Shown here one piece after another: positions 1 to 9,530 of a stretch of 64,000 nt of DNA. The notes under the pieces were generated by a model. That model had not been told where the DNA came from. It made no database searches and saw nothing but the letters and a program-made list of their open reading frames with translations. The position numbers and the translations under genes are program-made. Origin of the DNA: Setoptus koraiensis (Eukaryota; Arthropoda); assembly GCA_048013815.1 (NCBI GenBank), contig CM106586.1, positions 6,386,001-6,450,000 of the forward strand. The letters run 5' to 3'. Each line of letters opens with the position of its first letter. The first letter of the stretch is position 1.

Positions 1-1492
1 ATTCAGGTCTTACTGCAGCACGCGGATGATAAATATATTTGATGCATCAGCTGTTTTTGAGCGCATAGCCACATAAAATTATAGTCGATAGTGCATTATA
101 GTCGGCGACTATTAATCGCTCAACAGGCCTTTCAAAATTTCGTTTTTTGTCTCAACAGAGGTGAACAGAACCACCACATTTGGCATGTTTTGCAAAAATA
201 TTATCTATTTACTTAATGCCATTTCATCTTATCACTATGTTAACGAACACTAATGATAGTAAAGAAAAAACACGGGAAAGATTATTGTTAGTCAACTATA
301 GTTTATACAAGTCTGTACAAGATAAACATGTCATTTCGTGTCTCTCGACTCAAATGAATACAGTGTGAGTATAGTGCAATCAGTGTATTACAATCAGTGC
401 AATGAGATATTCGTAAGGTTACATCGTCAAGAATAAGATGACTGGCCGTTGTTAATTGTTTCGTGACCGTGAATGCAATAGTACTGCTAATAACGCCGTT
501 TAATTGTTGGTTTGGTTAACACGAGATGCGCGAAGTGTGCCAGTCAGTGACTGGCAGTCACTATCCCAAGTGCTTCAATGGGCAGTAGCTCTATGATGAA
601 TCATCGTAATCACAAAGCAATAAACGAGCGATGGAATATTGTGATCTCAACTTGTGATAGAAAATTTGTAGTGAAACGGTTGAATGTGAATACATGTGCT
701 ATTGCAATGACAAGTGAGATTCTATTGTGTTAACTCGCCAAATAAAAATTTATTTGTTAACCTTTTTTTTGATGATGACATAGGGCACGTTCCTCATTCT
801 ACAAGTTCTGCATGCAAGTTGTAATCTGCAACACGATGCCACAGTGTAGCATGACTCATCGGCATTATGATTGTAAAAATCGACAAGCACAATAATACGA
901 ATCCTATTTCACAGATCACCCAACCGATAGTACAAATAAGTTATAAACAAGTATTTATAAACTATATTATACATTGATTGTAACTGACCCACAACAACAA
1001 GTTAGTGTAGTATTCAGCAGAACATTTATACATTTGTACCAAAAATAAGTGTTAACATTGAAAACTCAAAATAATTCCAACTTTATCATAAAACAACGAG
1101 ATAACACGACAATATAGGGCATTTCATCATTATTAGCAACATCACTCGCTCGTCTGGTAGCTATACCTCAATGCTCTCATTCGTACAGTAGTTGTCAGTC
1201 GAACCAACAGGCGTACATCTCGATCTGATCATTTTATCTAAATCGTCAGCTCCAACATTATCCATCACAACTGAATGTCAATAACAAGCACATACTGGGT
1301 GGAAAATGACTTCTTATGTTCCGTGTGCATCTGCACAATAAAACAATACTTTTGCGATTTACCAGCAGAAAATCAGTTAGCCAAGATAGACAAATTACGC
1401 TCAGAAAATGCTCTGAGAGCCCTGTTAATTGTTAAAGCCACACATTTATCAATATTAACATAAAAATAATAAAATAGTAATAATATAAAAGA
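1..1492. other. Non-coding region upstream of Dicer
   Basis: AT-rich sequence with only short chance open frames. I recognise no gene, RNA or repeat. It should contain the Dicer promoter and 5' untranslated region. The frame of the Dicer start is closed by a TAA about 12 bases upstream of the ATG, so the protein does not extend into this region without splicing. Confidence 0.6.
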
Positions 1493-4400
1493 ATGAAAAT
1501 CAACGAAGAGCTAGAGCTATACCATCGTGACCGGCTTAGTCGAGGAGATCCTCTGCCAAGAGCTGAACTGAGGCCATATCAACAAGAATTGAGCGAGATA
1601 TCAATAAGAGAGAACACAATTATCTTCTTGGGTACAGGATGCGGAAAGACATTTATATCGGTTATGCTGATCAACAGTGCCGAAATCAGCCACCAGATTG
1701 TGCAAGAAAACAAAAGAATCATCTTTTTGGCCCCAACGCAAGACCTAACCAAACAGCAGGCCGAATATCTAACAAAGCACACGCGTTATAGATGTAAGGT
1801 TTATTGCGGGCGTTCATCTCGTGCCGGCCGCCATATTGACGTTTGGACAAGAGATATTTGGGAGGAAGAGTTAACCAGCATCGAGGCCGCCGTTATGACA
1901 GCTCAAATATTTGCCAATGCAATATCAACGAACATCCTTGATTGGGAAAGATTTGCTGTGGTTATATTTGATGAGGGACATCACATCGCGCCCACGAAGA
2001 ACAACAAGGAATCGAAGCACGCCTATAGCCAAATAATGCGCCATTATGAGAGTTATTATCAAACTAAGGCGACTAACCACCCGAAGCCGCGTCTATTGAT
2101 ACTCACAGCCAGCCTCATAAATTCCATGCCCAAGAATAAGGATAACATAGGGCAACAAGTCCGATACCTAGAGAAGGCGTATCAAGCAAGATGCAGAACT
2201 AATTTTGAGGTGCAAAAATCATTGCCCCGCTTCTTGATATTCTCATATGATTGTGACCATATCACCCATCACAATGACACCCTTGTGTTCTTGTTCACAA
2301 CTATTAAAGAGCGTATTCAAGAAGCCTTGCAACTTAAAAATGCTAATAAAGCCAAAACCAGAATAGGAGCCCTCAGCCCCAAAGAAGTCACAATGCTTAA
2401 ATTTCTTCAAAGGATAAAATTAGCCGCTGCAGGTTACAGCATTAAACCGAAGCAATTCCCGGACATATTCGAAGGTTTGATCAAGGTGCGACAACGCCTC
2501 GGTGTATGGACTTTATTCATGTTGATAAAGTCATTCGCTGAAGCAGTATCTAGAGTAAATGGACTTACCATAAAAGAAGCTAGTATGATAAGATGTTATG
2601 ACGAGTTTACCAAGCTTCTGACAATAACGAAGTCAAAAATTGAGTCTATCCTCATACCTCCAGAAAATCCACCACAACAGCCAGACTTACTCCTAGGAAC
2701 GGCAAGTGCAAAAATGCGAGCACTTCTTGACCTGTTGAAAAGAGAATATCTCCGTAGCGTATCGACCAAAACTGAGTTCTCATGCATAGTCTTCCTCAGA
2801 AGCAGACTGGAAACGGTTGGTCTCGCCAGTTGGATGAAGCAAGTATCACAATATTGTGAAGGTTACCAATTTCTTCGTCCTGACTACGCCATTGGTATGG
2901 CGGCGGCACAAACATCCAAATATTCTTGCGTCACTAAGCGATCTCCCGAAGAACAGATGACAATGTTGAAAAATTTTCGAAACTCAACACTGAACGTCAT
3001 ATTGACCACCTCTGTCCTTGAAGAGGGCATTGATCTACCTGTCTGCTCTACAGTTATACGTTACGACCCTGTTAATAATCTTCGAGAATATGTTCAATCT
3101 AGGGGAAGGGCCAGAAAGTCCGCTTCAAGTTATATTTCTTTATGCGAGTTCGGGAAACAGCAAACGGATATTGTCGACAGACTGAATGTGCTCAATGATA
3201 TGGAGTTAACTCTGATAGACTATTTTAAGAAGGAAAACAGAAGTTCGATATCACCGAATCTTTTGCAAGCAACTGAAGGCATCAAAGAGAGGGATGAATG
3301 TTATCAGCCCAATGATAAAGTATGCATCACTACCCCTGTAGCCGCCACACTATTGTCCATGTATTTCTACTATTCAGCCAAGGGTGCACCTTACGTTCCT
3401 CAACCTCAAGTTGTGCGCACTCAAATCTGTAGTGATCCTATAGCTATTCAGAGCACTCTGTATCTTCCAAGTGGATGTGCTATAAGAGAAGGAATTAAAG
3501 GCAACCCCAAAACTAATGTAAAAGATGCAGATATGTCAGCTGCCTTGGAGGCTATCAAGAAGCTGCACGAGCTTAAAGAAATCGATGAAAACTGTGTGCC
3601 ATTCAGAGTTACACCAAAGAACATAGACAAAGAACTCTTGAAATTGAAAGTCCTGCCAGAAGATGTCTTAGCTAAAACAGTAGAATCTAATCCTACTGAA
3701 AGGGAGGCCCGTCAGGTGTTCACTCCTAGGATGAGGGACATGAGGGCCAACTTGATAGATAATACAATGAGCAAAACTTACAATATTTTCGGCATCAAGT
3801 TTATTCCTGTGAAAGTTAGAGATGACATGTCTAGATATTTCAATCCAATGGTGATTGGTATCATAAACGACATTAGTTTACATGAACTAACCAAAGTCAT
3901 GCCTCCTCTCATCTACAATCATTATGGAACATTTAAGGTAGAAATAGTCGAATTGACTAACAAGTTGGTGCTCAATTTGAGAGATCATAACTATTATCTG
4001 GACTACATGTTGAAATACCTAAGACGCTGCTTCGGGATGAACAATGTTAATATGAACTCTCTAAAAAATCACTGTCCATTCTACATAGTACCACTCAAGA
4101 GGAACGTGGCACCTGGATCCGATCCAGGGAACATTGTCGATGAATCGGCTATGAGAGATTCATACAAATCTGAGAACTCCCGTCGTGAAGTTCATGGCGA
4201 ACATATAGTAACTATGTCGAGAAACATAGTTCGCGAAAGACAGACCAGTTTTTACCTGGTAGACAAAATAATCCCTGATTTGAGGCCTCAATCACGACAC
4301 ATAGACATATCGGCTTATAGAATTACATTTGCTGAATACGCTAAAAAACAGTATGGCTTGCAGCACGTTAAACCCGACCAATACATCATACGAGTTACAC

Positions 4401-6706
4401 CAATCAGCAGAGAGGTCGCCGACTTTAAACACAGTAAAAACACTAAAACCGACTACAAGTCTACTCCCATCCATTTTCTTGAAGAAACCATTGAATATTT
4501 CCATTCAGATCCCTATTATCACCTACAATCTTTCTGCTTACAACCGATCATGTACCGGGTCTTCCAGATAAAAGCCATTCAACAGTTTATCGATGATGTT
4601 ATGACAGGATCAATAGATCCGGCGTCGAAAAACAGAGATGTTGAGAGAATTCCAGATGAACTAATGGATATTGACGAGGCGGAAGAAATGAACAACAATC
4701 AACATGTTAAAATGGACTCGGACCCCAACAGCAATGATGTTTTTGGTGGCGATGAAATATCGGACGAACCGCCAGACGAAGAATCTGAAGAGTTCGAAGA
4801 TTCCGACTTTGACTTTGACTCTGACTCGGACAACTCAACAGACAACGCAAACGACCACTTACGATTGCAGCCCATCCATGATGAATACCAAGATCGAGAT
4901 TTTTTCCCCTGGAATCCTGCTGAATACCAAACAGAAAATTGTCGTAAAATATTGTTCGATTCTGAAGTTCATTCGAGTAATATGTTCTACAGTTACAAAG
5001 ACAAATTTTCTACCTTTGATCACGACATTAAACCATTAGAAAAGGAAATTTCACCTGTATTGGACAATCTTATTGATTCGATTAAGGCATTAGAGTCCAA
5101 ACTGACCACTGACGAGGATCTGTCAGACGATGATCAGTTGGAAAAAGATAATGCTAAAGTCGACAAATCGGTTCAGGATGAGATGAAGTTTGATGTTTTC
5201 GCACCGGATGTCGGGCAGTCTAAAATTGAGCCCATGCTCAAAGCGTTCACACTGAGACGAGCTCAGGATCTATATGATCTGGAACGTTACGAAAATGTTG
5301 GAGATTCATTCCTTAAAATTATGGCTAGTGTTTATCTTTATAATCAACTTGAAGGCAAAGAAGGACTACTGAGTCAATTAAGATCAAGCCTAGTCTCAAA
5401 CGCAAGATTATGTGAGTTGGCATCACGTAGAAAACTCGGAAGCCTAGCAGTAACCAAATCGTGTAAACTTCAATATCTTGGCTACTTATTCGGTGGTTAT
5501 ATCCCGGATGACAAGTTAGATCAATACAACAACCGTTTGAAAAGTAAAGATTTAGCTGACATCTTTGAAGCCATCGTTGGCTGCCAGCTCATACACTTTG
5601 GTCATGCGCGAGCTCTCGCGACTTTGCGATGGTTTGGGTTGAAGTTGGTAGATGACGCCGAGCTATCATCAATGCTAGAAAATCAGAAAATAATGATCTC
5701 CTCCTCTGCTATTAGTTCGTTGGATGCGGCTCAAGCCTCGCAGGTTGCGAAGTTAGCATGTACGTTGAGGACCTTCGAGAACATTATTGGCCATAAATTC
5801 AAGGATAAACGCCACATAATCCAAGCGTTCACTCATCCAACGTGCATCTCCAACAAGGTCACTAGATCTTATCAGCGTCTGGAATTTCTGGGCGATGCTA
5901 TTCTAGATTATCTTGTCACACGTCACATATTTCAACGTGATAATACCCTGCAACCTGGACAAATAACCGATATTAGATCAGCTCTCGTCAACAACTATAC
6001 CTTTGCCAAGCTAGCTCTGAGGCACAAATATGATATGTACATCCTGCAAAGTCAGCAATCTTTACTCGACGAGCTGAATCGGGTTCGATCTGTTGCCAAC
6101 GAGCTTACCGAGAATAAACTCGAGATAGGGTTTGAAGGTTTGTTAGAATTTGATGAAATAGTAAAGTTGCTCGCCGATACATTCGAATCGGTTGCAGGAG
6201 CAATCTTTTTAGATTCAGGAAGTTCTCTGGATGCTGTCTGGTCGATTTACTATCCGATAATGAAAGACACGATAGAAAAAGAATTCGAGGAACCCACAAA
6301 GAATCCTATTAGAATCCTGCATGAGTTATTCTGCGCGCCCGGATTGTTAACCTTTGAGAAGATGCTCGATAGCGAGACTGATCACAAGAAGACGATGTTA
6401 TGCCGTATCAATGGCTTAGGTGAATTCAGGGGTATCGGCTACAATTACAATGATGCAAAGTTGAGAGCTGCGCTTGAGGCTATCAAACACAAACCATCTC
6501 AAGAAGAGATAGCCTCGTTGATACAGAAACAAAATAGCTTGTATGAGTCGAGCAAAGTTGCTCGTCAGAAAAAGTCAAGGTTTGACCCAGCACGCCGTGG
6601 AAGAGGAGGCCATAGCCAATCTGACCGAATGCGAAAACCATCACGTCCGGAATACTCAAGGCCACCTCAAAATAGGTCTAGTGACAATAACTGGAGGAGG
6701 CGTTGA
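1493..6706 (+). CDS. Dicer, single-exon, complete domain set
   Basis: Endoribonuclease that cuts long double-stranded RNA or hairpin precursors into small RNAs for Argonaute. The 1737 residues read through all Dicer domains in order. The DExD/H helicase has GTGCGKT at 47-53, FDEGHH near 160, EEGIDLP near 510 and QSRGRARK near 535. A dimerisation domain (DUF283) lies near 612-705, then platform and PAZ near 760-1000, then an acidic linker rich in D/E/S near 1066-1122. RNase IIIa has E1264, E1267, D1271, D1356 and E1359. RNase IIIb has E1464, D1468, D1562 and E1565. A dsRNA-binding domain lies near 1603-1668, and an Arg/Gly-rich tail ends the protein. All RNase III metal ligands look intact, so it should be active. 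Motif II reads DEGH instead of the usual DECH. The length is close to Drosophila Dicer-2 (about 1720), and the intact helicase also fits that type, but orthology to Dicer-1 or Dicer-2 is inference. A 5.2-kb intronless Dicer is unusual. The ATG was chosen because an in-frame stop lies just upstream. Confidence 0.97.
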   Translation: MKINEELELYHRDRLSRGDPLPRAELRPYQQELSEISIRENTIIFLGTGCGKTFISVMLINSAEISHQIVQENKRIIFLAPTQDLTKQQAEYLTKHTRYRCKVYCGRSSRAGRHIDVWTRDIWEEELTSIEAAVMTAQIFANAISTNILDWERFAVVIFDEGHHIAPTKNNKESKHAYSQIMRHYESYYQTKATNHPKPRLLILTASLINSMPKNKDNIGQQVRYLEKAYQARCRTNFEVQKSLPRFLIFSYDCDHITHHNDTLVFLFTTIKERIQEALQLKNANKAKTRIGALSPKEVTMLKFLQRIKLAAAGYSIKPKQFPDIFEGLIKVRQRLGVWTLFMLIKSFAEAVSRVNGLTIKEASMIRCYDEFTKLLTITKSKIESILIPPENPPQQPDLLLGTASAKMRALLDLLKREYLRSVSTKTEFSCIVFLRSRLETVGLASWMKQVSQYCEGYQFLRPDYAIGMAAAQTSKYSCVTKRSPEEQMTMLKNFRNSTLNVILTTSVLEEGIDLPVCSTVIRYDPVNNLREYVQSRGRARKSASSYISLCEFGKQQTDIVDRLNVLNDMELTLIDYFKKENRSSISPNLLQATEGIKERDECYQPNDKVCITTPVAATLLSMYFYYSAKGAPYVPQPQVVRTQICSDPIAIQSTLYLPSGCAIREGIKGNPKTNVKDADMSAALEAIKKLHELKEIDENCVPFRVTPKNIDKELLKLKVLPEDVLAKTVESNPTEREARQVFTPRMRDMRANLIDNTMSKTYNIFGIKFIPVKVRDDMSRYFNPMVIGIINDISLHELTKVMPPLIYNHYGTFKVEIVELTNKLVLNLRDHNYYLDYMLKYLRRCFGMNNVNMNSLKNHCPFYIVPLKRNVAPGSDPGNIVDESAMRDSYKSENSRREVHGEHIVTMSRNIVRERQTSFYLVDKIIPDLRPQSRHIDISAYRITFAEYAKKQYGLQHVKPDQYIIRVTPISREVADFKHSKNTKTDYKSTPIHFLEETIEYFHSDPYYHLQSFCLQPIMYRVFQIKAIQQFIDDVMTGSIDPASKNRDVERIPDELMDIDEAEEMNNNQHVKMDSDPNSNDVFGGDEISDEPPDEESEEFEDSDFDFDSDSDNSTDNANDHLRLQPIHDEYQDRDFFPWNPAEYQTENCRKILFDSEVHSSNMFYSYKDKFSTFDHDIKPLEKEISPVLDNLIDSIKALESKLTTDEDLSDDDQLEKDNAKVDKSVQDEMKFDVFAPDVGQSKIEPMLKAFTLRRAQDLYDLERYENVGDSFLKIMASVYLYNQLEGKEGLLSQLRSSLVSNARLCELASRRKLGSLAVTKSCKLQYLGYLFGGYIPDDKLDQYNNRLKSKDLADIFEAIVGCQLIHFGHARALATLRWFGLKLVDDAELSSMLENQKIMISSSAISSLDAAQASQVAKLACTLRTFENIIGHKFKDKRHIIQAFTHPTCISNKVTRSYQRLEFLGDAILDYLVTRHIFQRDNTLQPGQITDIRSALVNNYTFAKLALRHKYDMYILQSQQSLLDELNRVRSVANELTENKLEIGFEGLLEFDEIVKLLADTFESVAGAIFLDSGSSLDAVWSIYYPIMKDTIEKEFEEPTKNPIRILHELFCAPGLLTFEKMLDSETDHKKTMLCRINGLGEFRGIGYNYNDAKLRAALEAIKHKPSQEEIASLIQKQNSLYESSKVARQKKSRFDPARRGRGGHSQSDRMRKPSRPEYSRPPQNRSSDNNWRRR

Positions 6707-7545
6707 TATACAACATACATTCGAATAATCGTCCAATTTTGTCCATGCATCGACGGATGTGCCCGCTTTAAGCAGAAAAAGAACTTGATGTCTTGTATAT
6801 ATAGTGTTTCAAAAAAAAGTGATCATTTTTCATTTATTTAATTTTTCTGATGTGCATATCCTTAGGAGTCTCTACACGGGTACTTTCATGTTTCGTCATC
6901 AACTTGAGACTGCTTCGACAGTCAGAAGAAACTTATTTTGAAACAGGTAAAATCTAGCGTCGATGACTTCGGGTATGCCTGCAGCGTGTGCAGTACATGC
7001 ACATTGGCTCCTCTTGATGGGGCTGACAATCGGGTATGATTGGAAATACACGTTCCAGAAATAATAGAAGTATTTTCGGTCTGGAAAAATCACGTTCTAT
7101 GATATAATGTATGCTCTACCTATCATTGTTTACTTTTTCGAAAAACAATCTGAATCAACTTCATAATCGGTGGATTAAATCAGCTGCTTAGTCTTATTAA
7201 ATCCGTCCAACTAACCATCGTAGAGTCTTAGCATGCTTTTACTCGGTATCTTCCATCCATCAATGATGAGCTAGTACTGGGCTCTTATTTTCTAGATCAC
7301 AACCACATCTGACACTTCGGTAGAATTTAATAAATTCATATAAAATGCTCAGCACGAATGAGGTGGCGAAACAAAGAGTACTGAAGAAAGTTTTTCGAAA
7401 AATCCCTTTTCAAAACTGGCGCCATTTTAGAACCAATTAATTTTGTCTCTCGGTGTCACCTTGATAACAATCATCGAAAAAAAAAATATATAATAAATAT
7501 TATTAACATTGTTACATAACATTGGTGCTAGAAGTGGTAAATACA
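6707..7545. other. Intergenic region between Dicer and NDUFB2
   Basis: Holds the Dicer 3' untranslated region and presumably the NDUFB2 promoter and leader. I see no clear coding frame. An AATAAA-type signal occurs near 7328, but it is too far from the Dicer stop to assign with confidence. Confidence 0.5.
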
Positions 7546-7878
7546 ATGATGCGATTTCGGGCCTTATTCGCCAGAGCCCACGTTCGCAAGGCTGTTCAAT
7601 CCAGGACATTGTATACGGATCAAATATACCCCTACCCAGAGAAATATGCAAACACAGTTAGATATCCCAGTCAAGCACTATATAGGGAGACATGGGTTTA
7701 TCCTTCGTGGTCAAAAAATGATGACAAGTGGGCCTTCTTTATGAACACTATGATGTGGACCATATTAACTATTTTCGCTCTCAATGATGGAAAGAATTTA
7801 TTGGGCCACTACGACATACCTGATCCCTCAATCTGGTCAGATGAAGAATTGGGCATACCACCTGACGATGAAGAATGA
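7546..7878 (+). CDS. NDUFB2: NADH dehydrogenase 1 beta subcomplex subunit 2 (AGGG subunit)
   Basis: Accessory subunit of mitochondrial respiratory complex I, located in the membrane arm of the inner membrane. The 110-residue product has a basic N-terminus typical of a mitochondrial presequence (MMRFRALFARAHVRK). One hydrophobic segment follows (about residues 64-80, WAFFMNTMMWTILTIFAL). The C-terminus, DIPDPSIWSDEELGIPPDDEE, is close to the human end (YPDPSQWTDEELGIPPDDED). That C-terminal block is the diagnostic part. The start is taken at the first of two adjacent ATG codons at 7546; an upstream in-frame extension begins with TTG and is unlikely. The gene is intronless here. It runs toward the minus-strand copper-transporter exon that ends at 8069, so the two would have converging transcripts. 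Confidence 0.93.
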   Translation: MMRFRALFARAHVRKAVQSRTLYTDQIYPYPEKYANTVRYPSQALYRETWVYPSWSKNDDKWAFFMNTMMWTILTIFALNDGKNLLGHYDIPDPSIWSDEELGIPPDDEE

Positions 7879-8068
7879 AGTATGCTAATATATAAAATAT
7901 GATCGATGTGGCTAGTCAATGTTTAATAATTGTCAAAATGTTCAGTAAATTTCAACTCTAATCACTAATAATAGCAAAACAATCGAGAAACGTATTTTTT
8001 ACTAACTGGACCTTATTGAATATACTGATTTAATGTAACTATGCAGAAACAACGTAATAATAGTCCAT
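7879..8068. other. 3' region of NDUFB2 with a dispersed repeat
   Basis: About 190 bases between two converging coding ends. Bases 7922-7970 resemble 22547-22596: two blocks of about 15 identical bases (aataattgtcaaaat and tttcaactctaatcac) are separated by a diverged stretch. The shared piece may be a dispersed repeat. On the minus strand an ATTAAA hexamer lies downstream of the copper-transporter stop and could serve its 3' end. Confidence 0.4.
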
Positions 8069-8257
8069 TTAATGACAACTCTCTATGGCTTCCAATTCAG
8101 TATAAGCTCTATAGAAGATAAAGTATCCAACCGCGGTACCAGATATTATCGCGGATATTATATAAACATTGTAGGTCATGACTGCCAACATTAGTAAGTA
8201 ACTGATAATTGTTGGCTTGAAGTTGCATACCACCTGATGATGAAGAATCCCAACCAC
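8069..8257 (-). CDS. Ctr1-type copper transporter, C-terminal part only
   Basis: The conserved end of high-affinity copper uptake proteins (SLC31/Ctr family), which form trimeric plasma-membrane copper channels. From about 8215 downward the frame reads PTIISYLLMLAVMTYN, a second transmembrane segment with the family MxxxM motif (MLAVM). A third helix follows with GxxxG (GTAVG), and the end is ESCH, comparable to the EHCH end of human CTR1. The frame is 62 codons but only the last 49 or so look homologous. The N-terminal Met-rich domain and first transmembrane helix are not seen in nearby sequence. This is either the last exon of a gene whose other exons lie elsewhere on the minus strand, or an isolated gene fragment. 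No strong acceptor was recognised at 8215, so the 5' edge is uncertain. Confidence 0.7.
   Translation of the reverse strand: MVGILHHQVVCNFKPTIISYLLMLAVMTYNVYIISAIISGTAVGYFIFYRAYTELEAIESCH
8225..8248 (+). repeat. 24-base near-copy of the NDUFB2 3' coding end
   Basis: Bases 8225-8248 match 7853-7876 (the last codons of NDUFB2) at 23 of 24 positions in the same orientation. The similarity starts just beyond the homologous part of the copper-transporter fragment, so it may mark a duplication or rearrangement breakpoint. It could also be chance, as GATGAAGAA is simple sequence. Confidence 0.45.
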
Positions 8258-9334
8258 GGTTGGGTCTTTTGTGAAATGGCGTTCCTCACATTTGGATATG
8301 CCTCACAATTGCGATTAAATTTTGTTTGTATATCCCATAAATGTCAGTGCCAAAGTTCTCATGAATTGTATGGATAATTGTTCATCGGTCTTAGTACGGT
8401 GCTCATTTTATCGCGAAAATCAATGCAATTACAGCAGGCAAACAACAGGCGATTGCCTGTCTCCTTTCTTAGAGATAAAGGGAGAGTTTTACAGCGAGTA
8501 TGATGAAAGGAATTTTTCGCTTTGGTTCCTGATGCAATGCGTCTTTTCGTTTCGTTAGAATTAACTGGGTTAAAACATAGCCAGACACACAGTTGGACCT
8601 AGTGTCTTGTGATGACTATTGTCACATGCAGTTACGTTGCGAGACAGCAAAGAAGGCCGATAAGATAGCGGCAACAAGTAGGGAAAAGGCGAATGGGGTA
8701 TAAGCGAAAGAGACCAAGCTGAGCAAAGAGAGATATAGAGAATGTGTGTGTAATCCATGTATTTATGGTGGTGGTTGTCGAATTGTCGATTATGGCTGTT
8801 AGATAGCGGCGCGAAGGCAATGGTGGTGGTGGTGGTAGTGGTTAAATTTACTTACACGGAAATGAGCACTAAGAATAGCTAAGCTGCCTTTTGTGTGTGT
8901 GTGATGCAACTTTAGAAACATAAAGAAAAAGAATAGTAGAGTAGTAATAGAAGTAATGATGGAATACTGAGCGAGCTAACCAGCCAGCGAGTGAGAGTGA
9001 AGTGAAAATGGTAAATATGGAGAGAGAGAGAGAGAGAGAGAGACCAAGATTGGTTTTCTTAGTATTCGGTGGTGTTCGAATGCTCGGCTTGACTGTTAAC
9101 TTTTTGTAAGTGTTCCTTGGAAAAGCTGGATTTGTCTTTCTTTGCACCATTGATGTTTAATGAGCATGGTACAGGTTGGCAAAAAGTTATGTAAGTGCGG
9201 CAACAGTTGGATGCAGCGAAAGAAACTTGTGAGCGCCACTTGCAGATTGGCTGCGACTGGAGAAAGACGAATTAACTGTTGTGTTTGCCAGTGTGAGTTT
9301 AACTGATGCTAAAGCAGTCGCCAGTTAGACAACT

Positions 9335-9530
9335 TCTCTGGCCAGCTAGCCAGCCAGCCGGCCGGCCGGCCGGCCAGCATTCATTCTTCTCTCTTCGTCA
9401 GTCAGTCAGTCATCCATTCAGTCGAGTTGCGCCAGCTAACTAGTTGACTCGCTTGCTGGCTGGCTGGCTGGTTAGTGCAATATAGAGAGTAGCTAGCCAG
9501 CCGGCCAGCCAGCTAGCTGGTTGGCTCACA
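9335..9530. repeat. GCCAGC/GGCC-type simple repeat
   Basis: Two clusters of CCAGC, GCTGG, CTAGC and GGCCGGCC words, with an uninterrupted GGCC run near 9359-9375 and a largely self-complementary second cluster at 9446-9530. It is low complexity and probably non-coding; it could form hairpins. Confidence 0.7.

Noticed and set aside
1275-1463. 62-codon frame upstream of Dicer
   Set aside because: No resemblance to known proteins and no donor linking it to the Dicer start; probably leader sequence.
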